Assembly (NCBI GenBank): GCA_026545225.1
Contig: CM048852.1
Coordinates: 59,093,146 to 59,157,145, forward strand
Length of the DNA stretch: 64,000 nucleotides
Direction: 5' to 3'
Source of the DNA: Cornus controversa
Lineage: Eukaryota > Streptophyta > Magnoliopsida > Cornales > Cornaceae
The position numbers were made by a program, and so were the translations under genes. Below the pieces are notes generated by a model. That model worked only from the letters and a program-made list of their open reading frames with translations. It made no database searches and was not told the DNA's origin. Shown here piece by piece: positions 44,188 to 56,512 of this stretch (its first letter is position 1; each line of letters starts with the position of its first letter).

Positions 44188-47100
44188 GTGAGCGGATCTA
44201 CCCCTGGTGCGTCCACACAACAGTCTAGTTTTCATGGGAGTGAAGCACAAGATCAAAGAACTCAAGTTAGAGTGTATGTTGTGACACCCGCAGACTCCTT
44301 AGTAGGACCTTTAGTGATCAGAGGTATATTTCTGGTGTATAGTTCTTGGGCACATGTGTTAGTTGATTCTAGTACATTATATTCATTTATTCTACATCAT
44401 TTGCACTGGCATTAGGGCTAAAGGTTAGCCCATTGGGTAGATCTATTTGTGTTGATACACTAGTGGGTGGTACAGTGATTTTTGATGGAGTATGTCAGGG
44501 ATATGCTATTGAGATAGCCGGGTGGACACTTGAGTTTGATTTTATTCTCATTGACATGGGTAGTTTTGATATCATCATTAGGATGGATTAGTTATCTAAG
44601 CTCCATACAACGATAGACTATTTTAGAGGGAGAGTGACGATTTGTACTCCTAAGGGGGATTTTTTTTATTTTGTGGGAGATCGAAGTGATTCCTATACTT
44701 CTTCATATTATAGTATTAGTGGTCGGGAATGACATAAATTTATCTTGGATGGTCTTCTGGCCAAGGGAGAAAAGATGCCGAGAGAGATATATCTGGCGGT
44801 AGTATGTGACTTCTTGGATGTATTTCTGGAGGATTTGATAAACTTACCTCCCAAGAGAGAGGTAGAGTTTGACATTAACCTTATACCTAGTACAACGCCC
44901 ATTTCTATGGCACCATATCGGAAGGCACTAACAGAGTTGGTGGAGCTAATACGTCAATTGGATGATTTGAAAGGTAAGGGCTTTATTACACTTAGTGCAT
45001 CACCATGGGGAACACTGGTGTTTTTTGCTAAGAAGAAAGTTGGTTCTTTGAGATTGTGAATTGATTATCGAAAGTTAAATCATGTGACAATCAAAAACAA
45101 GTATTCGTTGTCGAGGATAGATGACTTATTTGATCAATTGAAGGGAGCTCACTACTTCTCAAAAATTAATTTACGGTAGGGTTATTATCAATTTAGGGTA
45201 AAGGATGGGGATATCCATAAAATAATTTTTCATACGCGGTATGAACATTATGAATTCTTTGTAATGTCATTTGGTTTGACTAACGCACCGGTGATATTTA
45301 TGGATTTAATGAACTGAGCATTCTATGAGTATCTAGACACTTTTGTAATAGTCTTTGTAGATTACATACTTGTATACTCATGATAGGCGTTGAATGTTAC
45401 GCATTCTAACCTCTTAACTTATGTATTTTATTCTCTTAGTGATAGATTATTTTGTTATTTTACTTTGTTTTAGTGTTTTCTGTATTTTCAGGGCCTTAAT
45501 GATTATTTCAGTTAAAACTAAGCTTTTGGGCTTTTAAAGAAGACATCCAAGATGGTTAGATGAAGTCTACATCAAAGGAGATTCATTCAACCATTTATTT
45601 CAACTCAATTCAGCCCAAGAAAGAGGTCCAAGAGAATTACAGTTGCTTAAGAAGGTTTCGGGCCTGAAGCCCAAATCTGCGCATAATACAGTCTTAATCC
45701 CGTTTTGAAAAACGGACCAGAAGTCTTATTTTCGAGCCTCAAATAGACATAATTTTCGCGTGAGGTTAAACGAAATTTGATTCTGCACACTTTTGTATTT
45801 CACTAAAATTCCGTAAATCGGACTTCTAGTGGGTCAAAAGTTGGGCCGAAGTTAGCAGGAAAAACCCACCTGATTAGTGCTGTGGGAAACCCTAATTTAT
45901 TCCTAATTGGATTAGGACTTTGGTGTATTCTCTTAGGGGAATAAAGTGAAGAATAAGAGGCTGAGTTTGGGGAGTTACAGGGAGATCACAGAGATTGGAG
46001 AGTCTGAGAGGGCTGAGAAGAGAACAGAAACATATTGCAGAGCCATTAGAGAACGAAGTCATACGTATAATTCATGAAGATGATGCCTTCTTCCTCAACA
46101 GTTGAAGCTTTTTCTTCTACCATGAGTGGCTAGTTCATCCACTAGGGTTTTGATGTAGCCCTAACAAAGCATCAATGGTTTGATTGTTTTAATTATTGGG
46201 GACCTTTATATACATGCATAGATTGTGTAATTTAAAGGATTCTTATTATAGAATTGAGCAATAAAAGTCTTGTAAATTCAATCTCAATGATTTCTTATCT
46301 TGTCTTAGATATTTAGTTGTTGTTATTGAACTCAATCTCTCTTGTTTTCTGTGATTATGAGAGCGATTATTACACAATGGTTATCACTGAATATATTATT
46401 AAGAGCTTTGATGAATTATGCCTAGAGAAGATGAACCATACTGCACCCTAGATTAGAGTAGTTAGGCAGATGGCCCATGCCAATCGAAGATAGTCCATGG
46501 CTTAGCCTTAATCATATGTTATCTTCTTAACGGATGAAAGTGAGCTTGTAGCCACTGACACCACTTATGCATGATGTAATTCCCCTATAGTTGATTCAAT
46601 TGACCATTGATTGTGGAGTTAGTGGTGAAGTCAAATACCCTAGATTTCTCTCATATTATCTTTACTATCTGTTTACTTTGATTTATTTTATTTTATCTTT
46701 TTAATTAGTTTAGTTTAAAAATCAGAATTCTTTTCTTATAAATTTAATTAGAATTAATTCAGTATTTCAACTCATCAGACCATAATCCCTGAGGTACGAT
46801 ACCCCTTTCGATAGCCCTATTCTGCAAGGAATTCGTTCTATTGCGAAGTGTGAAAAATTTTAATTGATATACTTTTTGAGTCACACTCACACACGAATCA
46901 ACTCATCTTCGGAGGATGAACATGAGTTATATTTGAGGATTGTTTTGTAAATTCTTATAAAGCACGGATTGTATGCTAAGTACGAAAAGTGCGAGTTTTG
47001 GCTCCAAGAGGTGAAATTCCTTAGACATGTTACTTTTAGAGATGGAGTCTCAATTGATCCATCTAAGATCGAGGTCATGATGAGTTAGGAGAGTCCGAAT

Positions 47101-48887
47101 AGTGTCTTCAAGATTCAGAGTTTTTTTTGTTTAGCGTGCTACTATAGAAGGTTTGTGAAAGACTTCTATAGTATTGCAGCTCCTATGGCACGACTCACTC
47201 ACAAGGGTGTGAAGTTTGTGTGGAACGAGGCACGTGAGTTAGCTTTCCGTGAATTAAAGAAATGGTTAACCTTAACTTATATTTTGGTGATACCCAAACG
47301 TAACATGGGGTATATGATTTATTGTAACGCTTCGAAGAGCGAGCTAGGTTACGTATTAATACAATGTGATGGAGTAGTTGCTTATGGGTCTATTCAATTA
47401 AAGACTCACGAGTGGTGAACTTTGCCTTGAATGGGTGGAGAAACTACTTGTTTGGTGAGTTATCGGTCATTTACTCACAGATTGTTAATGGTACGAAAAT
47501 GGAGGATTGGACCCTGCATTTGAATGTGGGTTTACGATTCAAAGGGTTGATGGTGGTTCCTTCTACCTATCATTGTTCGATATGCAAAACTTATTGTTTA
47601 TCAGTCATGAGGATCTATTATAGGATTTTCATCACTCTCGTTTTGCAGTTCATCCTGGTGGTACGAAGATGTATCAAAATTTGAAGCACCAATATTGGTG
47701 GTGGGGTATGAAGAGTGATATGGTACAGTTTGTGGCAAGATGCCTAACTTGTCAGTAAGTGAAGGCAGAACATAAAAAACTAGCTGGGTTATTACAACCG
47801 TCACTGTGGATTTTGTCACGAGACTTCCAAGGTCAAACAAGAGTAATGATATGGTTTGGGTCGTTGTTGATAGATTAACCAATACAGCACACTTCTTGTT
47901 TATGAGGTTAACAGATGATGTGAGAAAACTTAGTAGGCAGTATATGGAGTAGATTGTGAGGTTACATGAAATTCCGGTATCCATTGTATCGAATAAGGAT
48001 CTATGGTTTACTTCGATATTCTGGCAGGGATTTCAAACAGTATTAGACAAGAAATTTTATTTTAGCATAACATTCCATCCTCAGATTGATGGGCAGTTAG
48101 AACGTACCATTCATATATTAGAGGATATGCTTTCTGCTTATATTTTAGATTTTGGCGGTGGTTAGAGGGACCATTTGTCACTTGTGAAATTTGTAAACAA
48201 CAACAGTTACTAGGCCAGTATCGAGATGGCACCATTTGAGGCGTTGTATGGCAAACCTTGTAAATCTCTAATTGTTGGACTAAGGTGAGAGATATAATAG
48301 CCTTAAGGCCAGACATTGTACATAAGACTAGTAAAAAGATCAAGTTGATTAGACAGTGGTTGTTGACAGCTCAGAGTCAACAAAAGAGCTATGCCGATAG
48401 CAGGAGGAGACCGTTATCCTTTGAGGTGGGAGACCACGTATATCTTAAGGTTTCACCTAAAAAAGATTGATGTATTTGGGCGAAGTGGCAAGTTATCGCC
48501 CAGATATTGAACCTTTCGAAATCCTTGAGTGTGTCGTTAAGGTAGCTTATATATTGACTTTACCACCATAGTTGGAGTAGGTTTATAACGTATTCCATGT
48601 TTTTATGTTGAAAAAATACTAACATGATTCATCAGATGTCTTGAGTTGGGTAGACGTTCAGGTTTATGAGGATGCCACCTATGAGGATAGACCAGTTCAG
48701 ATTCTTAATACTCGAGAACAAGTTTTGAGAGGTAAGACCATTGCATTGGTCAAAGTCTTGTGGTATCATCATCATGTTGAGGAGGCTACCTGGGAGTGAG
48801 AGCAGGAAGTTCGTACTAAGTATCCAGACTTATTTCCTTTAGGTATGACATAATTTCGGGAACGAAATCCTTTTAAGTTAGGTAGGT
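44188..48887 (+). pseudogene. Gypsy pol (PR, RT, RNase H, INT), decayed, Del/Tekay-like
   Basis: Domains are in Gypsy order. Protease: AHVLVDSSTLYSFI (about 44355), with the usual DSG changed to DSS. RT: 44840-45375, with [26 protein letters not shown] and active-site box VFVDYILVYS, where the second catalytic Asp is Tyr. RT is cut after VYS by solo LTR C and resumes at 46906 (SSEDEHESYL). RNase H: about 47155-47420. Integrase: zinc region about 47630-47755, core about 47800-48290, with SIVSNKDLWFTS (catalytic Asp replaced by Asn) and GQLERTIHILEDML. The tail VQILNTREQV... HHHVEEATWE at 48685-48800 resembles the chromodomain-bearing C-terminus of Del/Tekay elements. Many stops; it cannot be active. 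Confidence 0.9.
45381..46900 (+). mobile_element. Solo LTR C of the second family, TSD ACTCA
   Basis: It runs from TGATAGGCGTTGAATG to CACACACGAATCA, 1520 bp, with ACTCA on both sides (45376-45380, 46901-46905). It splits the RT coding sequence right after the active-site box. Its sequence is very close to copy B over the distal half (for example TTAGGCAGATG and TAACTCCACAATC-type blocks). Confidence 0.94.
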
Positions 48888-49317
48888 TGTAAGAACTGTA
48901 ACCATTTTTGGTCGATTTTTTTTTATTTTCATTTATTGTCATATAAATTATTTAAATAATTATATATGAGTTCTAAATGTGAAATACATGCTTGGAGACT
49001 TGTATAAGGGTTTGGAGAATTTTGAAAGTGTTTGGTGAAATTTGAATTTTTCGGGTCGGGGGGCCTGAGTTTGGTGAGCCAAAAAATTCGAAAGTGTTGG
49101 AATGACACCAATTTTTGAGATTAGTTTAAATAAAATATTTGATGAGTTATAGAATCGATTTCGAATCCGTAAGAGTTACAGAAAGTGAAAACGGAGTCTA
49201 GGAAGGTTCGGTAAACGATTAGTGGCATTTTGGTAAATAGAGTAGGCTACGTCTATAAATAGAAAGGAAGAGAATACAACTCTCATTCTCTCATTTTACA
49301 TCAGCCGATTAAGAGAG

Positions 49318-49364
<47 letters not shown>

Positions 49365-51395
49365 TCTACATTCATCTTCTTCTTTCTCTTTTGAAATTGA
49401 GAGGCTTGGGGCGAGAATTGGAAGGTGTCAAAAAAGAGAGAATTGTTCTACACATCGAGGGCTCGAGATTGATCTATTTGAAATTGAATTCGGACAAAGC
49501 TGATTTCGATGAAAAATTAGAGATTTTATTTAGAAGCTCTTCTAAATTGAGGTTGAGATGTCTAACCCATGAAATTCAGGGTTTGTGTTAATATATTGGT
49601 TGTCTATGACAACCAATTGGTTATGTGGGTATAATTAGAAGTCTTTCAAAATTAAAAATATGCTAGATTATACAATTCAATGAATTTTTTAATGTGAAAT
49701 AATGTGATTATAAGTTTATAATTGTTTTAAATGACTATAAAGCATGATGAATGTGAAATGTGAGAGAATTATGTGTGTTCATGTGTATATGTGAAGGTGA
49801 CACTCATGTGTTTGATAAATTGTCTTAAAAGCATATTTAAATGCAAAGTATGTTTTATTATCTATATAAATAATATGAAATGTGAAAAATGTGATACATG
49901 TTCAATGTGATTACATATGAAATTTGTATGAAATGTACAAGCATGTTGAGTGGTTACAATGTTACATTCAATTACATATGCATGTTTAGCATGAGCATAT
50001 GAAATTCATATTCATTCATTGGCAAGCATATGGTGAGGGTGGTGAGCTCAATTGGATGGTGAATCCTTTTGACGAGGGAAATAGGATAATCTGGTAATCG
50101 ATGTTTTATATGAAGCGGTCTAGTAATCGAAACCCCAGATTGATAGAATTGGATGGTCCAGTTATCAGAGTCCAATGGTTGTGTGGAGAGGATGAGAGAG
50201 ACGCACATATCACGTTGCATCATATGTAGCTCATAACATGATTGAAATATACGGATATTTGCGTAACATGATTAAATACAAATGTATTTTTATGTGGTAT
50301 TCACTGAACTTGTGGAATTGTATGTTAGACATTCCTACTGAGAGTATTGTGACTCATCCAATGAGTATTAACTCTTTTCAGAAAATTATAAAGAGGTGAT
50401 AGAGTCTCCCTAATGGTGAGTTGGTGTGGAACAAGATCGGATTTTTTTAAAGACATTTTAATGCTTTATTTGAATGCATGTTCGAGATGTGGATTATATG
50501 TATGTGGTGAACATGTATAAGACATTTTATGTTTCGAGAATATGTTATGATTATGTCTTATGATTTCATATGTTATATGTACATTTTGGTCATGGTGAAT
50601 GCTAGACAATGAGCATGTTGATTTATATTTCTGTAACTGTCCATTTATGCATGTATATTAATGTTGGAATGATTGAGTTGAGAGAGCGTGAATGAATCAA
50701 GTGTTGAGTATGGGAAAGGCAGCTGGCCAAGTGACTATGATGGATCGTAATGCCTATTACGATGCTCCGTCATCTTACGATGCATTGTAACATGCATTAT
50801 GATATATTGAAATATTTCAATGCATCACAGAAATGAGGATATTGGGCTGCCAAAAATAGTGTACTTCACACCTTGTTACGATACATAGTCGATGCATCGT
50901 AGATCATAATTTAGCCAAATGCTAAGTGAGTTGTAATGAACAGAAATGAGTGAATAGGTGTGTGTGGTGTATATGTGGGGCCTTATTGTGAGAATGATCA
51001 TTGAATATGATGATATTAATGTACAAATAATGTTTCTGCTGATTTATGAGATGATGACTTAAATTGGTTAATCACTGTGATGTTCCAATTAGAAATTGAT
51101 ATAATAATGATGAAAAGACTTTCACAACAAATAATGATCTCAGTGTTCCGAATAGGAGCCGAGGGTGATGAATGGTAGTTTGCCTTGGTTGTCCGGGTCG
51201 TGGAATGACGATTGGACAATCATGACACCTTACTACCCGAAAGTTCGAGCTCGGAACGAGTGAGTCTTTGTGGTCCAAATTTTGAGGCGTGATGGCTTAG
51301 TATCAGATCATGATATCGAGGCATGATTGTTGATGTTTAACTTAATCACCCTCATTTTCCATACTTTTTCGGGTGTTGAAAATCGGGGCGTGACA
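48888..51395 (+). mobile_element. 3' LTR of the large Gypsy element
   Basis: It begins TGTAAGAACTGTAACC and ends GGGGCGTGACA, 2508 bp, directly after the pol tail. A TATA-like CTATAAATAG (49252-49261) is followed by a leader containing an (AT)n run (49319-49360). The bases after it (CTAGC) do not match the five before the 5' LTR (AAGAC). Two stretches near 50730-50900 carry short ACGATGC/GCATCGT inverted motifs at the place where the 5' LTR has its CGACTGAAA motifs. Confidence 0.9.
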
Positions 51396-52400
51396 CTAGC
51401 CGTCTGGGCACCTGCCCCGGGGCTCAGCCTTACACGTCCTACCTGCCATATATCATATGTTGACTAGTTTCAGCCTAATTTAGCCTCATCAGGAGAACAA
51501 CTCCTGTTCTCGACCAGTTTGTGCAGGGTTGACCAACTCTCTTCATAGTCAAGTCCTTAACTAGTGACAAGCTACCCAAACTCAACTAGGTCGACTTTCC
51601 TAACTCTGAAGAGACACCCTCATATGCCCTTGCACGTCTCTTCTCTGGAACCATTCTTAGCCCTCTGAGTCCTCATGCATACCTCTGAAGTGACACCCTT
51701 ATATGCCCTGCACGCCCTTTTTTTGGAACCACTCTCAGCCCTTAAGTCCCTATGCCAGCTGACATGCGCTTCCATTGCATTGTCATAACGGTTGAAAGAA
51801 AACTCGTCTAACAGTAAACCTCATGGTTATCAATGTAATTAACCCTAATACTTTAGAATTAAAAAAATAAAATGTTGCAAATAAATGTGAGGATACTTAA
51901 CTAGTCCATAAATTGTTAAATGTTTAGTAAAAATACCTCTCTTTTTTTTCTTAGTTGGTACACACATCCATCCTCAAAGAATTATTTGCACTCAAAATGA
52001 CTTAATTTTTAGACCTAATGTTTGCTACGCACTAGAGCTAAGTTCTTTATGCACTTAAACGAAACTTCTTGGGTACCTCGTATTTTTCTTTCTGGCTAAA
52101 TTGTCTCACAAAATTTTCTACAAGTTATAAAAACAAGCCTATGACCAATCCAACAATATCAACGAAATTCAAGCAGCAGAAATTAATGGATTCATGATAA
52201 GCTCAGGTTGCCTATATTGCACTCCCACGACTCTATATCTATGCTTTCACCTAGCCAAGGATGAACTCATGTGAGGCCTAGTGGGGCCATTTGTCCCCAA
52301 TAAATTCCTTTTTCTTTAATATATCTATATTACATTTAAGCATTGTGTTTGAATCTCCCTAAAAAAAATAAAATCAAATGGTCAAAAAAATTTTAAAAAT
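51396..52400. other. Gene-free stretch with a 78-bp direct duplication
   Basis: More GC-rich than its neighbours for the first 400 bases. Two adjacent copies of about 78 bp begin CTCTGAAGAGACACCCTCAT (about 51603) and CTCTGAAGTGACACCCTTAT (about 51682); both contain TATGCCCT and TTGG-TTTCTCTGGAACCA-like blocks. No gene or recognised element is seen. Confidence 0.5.
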
Positions 52401-52409
52401 TTATATTAC

Positions 52410-52590
52410 TTTTCAAAATATCTATGCTTATCTACGGTATAAAATAACTCTCTATTGTCGATCTAACGATCAAAATTTACACACTACATTCATACTTAAA
52501 TTTACATACACATCTCCCTACCCTCACTCTCTTAAAATGATTCAGTCCAATAAGTTTTTTATAGTATCGTAAGCACAAACAATACGCTAA
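52410..52590 (+). repeat. Dispersed relative of the 245-bp Helitron-like unit
   Basis: CTTATCTACGGTATAAAAT, then GATCTAACGATC and finally GTATCGTAAGCACAAACAAT leading to CGCTAAT repeat the order of motifs seen in the 7841-8575 units, with an insertion in between. The end CTAAT also fits CTRRT. Confidence 0.55.
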
Positions 52591-52905
52591 TGTGTGTATA
52601 TATATATGAAAATAATTTTTCAATATGTATATATAATATAATTCTAAAGTCGTACCTTCTAAATTTTCATAACCTCTTTACTCTTTGGATGTGTAAAGTC
52701 TTTTGGACTCCCAACGTAAAATATATTCGAAAACTAAGTCTATTATAGTTTGTAATGATTTAGAGCTCAAACCCGGGTCTCTAATTGTTTATTAAGCTTA
52801 AATAACGAAAATTAGGTGTTTTCACATTGGAATTTGTGTAACGCCAGAGAAAAATTACAACCGTGTAAATCTCCTTCTAGAAAATAGAATACCATTACCC
52901 TCAAA

Positions 52906-53447
52906 TAGGGATGGCAATTTGCCCCGCTCCGTCGGGTACCCACCCCGTTTAAAACCCGTTTACGGAACCGTTTAAGGAAACGGGGTGGGGATGGGGTTAG
53001 AGAAAATAATCCGCGTTTAAACGGGGCGGGGACGGGGGTAAGACCTCACCCCGACGGGTACCCGCCCCGTTTAAATATATATATATATTTATACTTATAT
53101 ATATAATATATAGAGAAAATATTAATAATGTATAAAGAAAATATTAATATTATATATATCATACAACTATACAAGTTTATATATATTTATTATATAAATG
53201 TGTGTTTTTGATGTATATATATCAAAATATCATATTTATTATTATAAAAAATTTTACATTAAAAAAAAATGTATAAACGGGGCGGGGCGGGGAAAGTTAA
53301 ACGGTTTTGGGAATGGGAAAGTCAAAACCCGCCCCGCCCCGCCTTGTTTATACACGGTTACGGGGCGGGGACGGGGCGGGAAAAGTTAAACGGTTTCGGT
53401 TATGGGAAAGGCAAAACCCGCCCCGCCCCGCCCCGTTGCCATCCCTA
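52906..53447. mobile_element. hAT-type non-autonomous element, perfect 8-bp TSD
   Basis: Terminal repeats TAGGGATGGCAAT and, at the right, GTTGCCATCCCTA are flanked by CCCTCAAA on both sides (52898-52905 and 53448-53455). Both termini carry short tandem CGGGGCGGGG/CCCCGCCCCG tracts and ACCCGTTT motifs; the centre is very AT-rich. Open frames across the GC tracts are compositional, and no transposase is present. Confidence 0.9.
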
Positions 53448-53455
53448 CCCTCAAA

Positions 53456-54319
53456 GTACATTTATTACTCCTACTTTGTCACAAAACTGAGTTATGCTTT
53501 TTGGTTAAATATTTTTATAGTTTAAACTTTAAATTCAGTAAATTGTTGGTTTTTTTACATTGTAATTTAATATCGCAACTAACTAGTGAGATTATCATGA
53601 GCTAAAACTTTAATTTGTGCACTCAATTGTGTCATTAATTATTAGTTGAACTAACTTGCATTGTACAATTGAAGTCCAATTACGCTCATTGTGCCGAATT
53701 AGATTGCCAAAAAGTCAAAATTATTCTTGCGATTGTCTTTTTGTGCAAGCCAAAAACTTTATTGAATTTGATGTAAGGCCTAAAATAAGGCAAATTGCAT
53801 AAAACTCCTTTGACAATTTTAATCTTTCTTTTATATTTTTGACAAAAACTTCCTCAACTAACCAAGAGCTTACTTTAGATAGATAATTACTAAATTAACC
53901 CCTTAGTTAGTTGATGAGATTTTTTTGCTAAAACAATTCATAAAAAAAAGTTTTATGCACATCGATAATTGTAATTTTTTTTCCTTTTGCAACTCCCCCC
54001 TAAAATGAGAACCTTTCACTAAAATATCTAGTAATGACCTTTCTTCACTTATGTAAACAACTTAAATCTCAACATCATTTGTACAACATTGACTTGGATT
54101 ATTCATTATTGTCTTAATCAATTAGAATTTTCAAAAATCATGAGAATCTTTTAAATTTCTAGATTTCTGACTTTTTAAGTTGAAAGACTTATATTGTCGT
54201 CTTAGATATTAAATTTTATTGGATAGTGATGTATCTCATATATGACGTAGTGATCTCTAAGCATAAATTATATAAAGATTTCTACAATAATTATGAAACT
54301 AAATAGGGTAATGTTATTC
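53456..54319. other. Gene-free AT-rich stretch
   Basis: Nothing recognisable as a gene or bounded element. Confidence 0.4.
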
Positions 54320-54465
54320 AGGTAGAATTCATAGGAGAAAGTTTTACATCCATTGGATGCATGTAGTGAGTGTATGTGGTGGGGCCTACCACATACATCC
54401 AATGGATGTAAAATTTTCTGTCGGCCTATCACATGCATCTAATGGATGTAAAATTTTTTGCCTAA
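54320..54465. mobile_element. Foldback MITE with a third partial arm
   Basis: AGAAAGTTTTACATCCATTG at 54336 pairs with CAATGGATGTAAAATTTTCT ending at 54419, with GTATGTGGT and ACCACATAC next to the loop. A further copy of the right arm (ATCTAATGGATGTAAAATTT, 54438-54457) follows directly. Target duplication is not clear. Confidence 0.65.
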
Positions 54466-55034
54466 TAATTCTTTGTGAGTAGTATTATCCAACTAAATAT
54501 GTATAAATACATATTTGTATGTATATATATGGAACAAAATAAATATGTGAGGCGTAGTGGAGCTAAAAGATTGATTAAGTTAAATTTAGCCCTCCTAAAA
54601 TTGGAAACAAAATAGTGCTAGTACCACTAGACATTAGATAATACGGGCCGGGTCCAGTAAAATAATGAAAAGGAGTGGAGGGGGTGCAGTGCAGGCAGAG
54701 AGGAAAAAGTGTCGGGCCGGGTCTCGGGGAGTTAGTCATATGGGGACTCGTGCCAACTACAGAGTTAATATCGGGTTTGGACCGTGGTGCACGTGAGACA
54801 AGACTTAACACGTGCATAAAGAGAATAACTGTTAAGTTGCAAACAAAATAGTGGTAGTACACTACTAGTTGCGAGTAGCAAACTTCATGTAGTAAAGAAG
54901 TAGTTGTTTTTTCCCCCCAAACCCTCCTTTAGAGAAACAAAATCCCGTTGAATGACAACACCCCACTGACTGTCTTATGATTTGAAGAGCTCAGATTTGA
55001 CGTTTGACAAGTCATTTCACCCAACCTTCCACCA

Positions 55035-55067
<33 letters not shown>

Positions 55068-55493
55068 CATATATATATATACATACTTGTACAAAATTTT
55101 GTACATTACTTTTGTATGTAAGATTCTCTCGTTCGTGTACAAAATTTTGTACATTACTATGCTTTTGCTATGTATTTACATCAAGAATGTAATAAATTAC
55201 CATGAGGACACACTACCGACATATCAATATTGCATTCTTGAAATATATTCTTTTACACTGTTATATTTTGATGTAATTTGTTGTTTGAATGTTAATTTCT
55301 TTAATTTAATGTGTTGCATTAATGATATATTATATAAATATTGTATTTTCAATATAATTGTATTTTATTTTATCTTTGATATAAAACGCAAAATGAAATG
55401 CCATATAAATCTGTCTTCATTCGTACTTACATGGGGGCTGTGAGTGTTTTTATGGTGCATGTACGTGTATAATCAATTCAATAAATTTCTCCC

Positions 55494-55536
<43 letters not shown>

Positions 55537-56221
55537 GCTATTATGTGGGTGATTGCCCTCTTAGATGGTTGGAGGAGCAGGCGTACATTTTCAATGGGAC
55601 CTATGCCATAGGATACCAAATGTCAATGTGATATGCCCATTAACAATTGATTGATTTTTGGATTAAAGTTGGTCCAATTTTTGCATTAGGTTTGGTGAAA
55701 TTCGAAACTGAATTTGATGTCTAACTATAAACAGCTCAAAGTCAATTCGAATTCGGCAAGAAACATAGACCATTTGAATGAATTCAGGGAAAATAGATTA
55801 TACAATTTTAGTAAATTTTAGCCCTCTCTAGTTTAACCACCAAAAAAAAAAAAATTTAATCACCTCTTGTATTTTTTATTTTGTCCGACAAACATCAATA
55901 ATAAATTTTATTGGTAAAATCATCAAAACAAAAAACATTCCTTATATATTTCCAACAATACAGCATTATTCAAGATTTCTATGAATGTAGGTTGAATATC
56001 AAATTTTGGCTTGTTTAGAGTCATTAAAGTGTGGTGGGGGAGCTTCCTAATATCAAATCGTAAAATGAATTTTGTTAGAAGAAATTTAAGAAAAAAAAGA
56101 TGTTTGACTACTGTATTTTTTAAATATATTTTAACTTTTAAATTATTTTTTCTTGACAATATTATCTTTTATCCTTAACAACAATTACAATCTTTAGAAA
56201 GCGCAAAGTCGACAATAGAAG
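54466..56221. other. Gene-free AT-rich stretch with microsatellites
   Basis: (CT)n then (AT)n at 55036-55081 and (AT)n at 55498-55534. TGTACAAAATTTTGTACATTAC occurs twice in short form around 55088-55157 (each part palindromic: GTACAAAATTTTGTAC). The long open frame here is AT-rich low-complexity and not a gene in my view. Confidence 0.5.
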
Positions 56222-56512
56222 GAAGTTGTGGTGACGGCGGTGGAGGTGCCGGTGCTGGTGGAGGTAGTGGTGGTGGCAATGGTGGGAGGTGGTGGTGGAG
56301 GTGACGGTGGCAGCGGTGGTGGTGGCAGTGGCAGTGGTCGAGGTGAAAGGCAATGACAACGATGGTGGTGGTGGAAAGCAGCGATGACAATGGTGATGGG
56401 GGAGGTGGCAGTGGAGGTAGTGGTGTCGATGGTTGTGGTGGTGGCAGTGGCAGTGGAGGTAGTGGTGGTGGTGGTGGTGGTGGTGGTGGTGGTAGCAGTG
56501 GCGGTGGAGGAA
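56222..56512 (+). repeat. GGT/GGC-rich minisatellite
   Basis: An imperfect (GGTGGTGGC)n-like array on the plus strand, with interspersed GATGGT, GGAGGT and AGTGGC triplets. It is strongly G-rich on one strand, and all minus-strand frames are open for over 100 codons as poly-His, Pro or Thr mixtures, which is a compositional effect. Confidence 0.85.

Noticed and set aside
52906..53525. Several overlapping frames across CGGGGCGGGG tracts
   Set aside because: They belong to the GC-rich ends of a hAT-type element and have no domain.
54982..55443. 153-codon open frame
   Set aside because: AT-rich and Ile/Phe/Tyr-rich with a microsatellite start, no recognisable domain, no matching splice structure.
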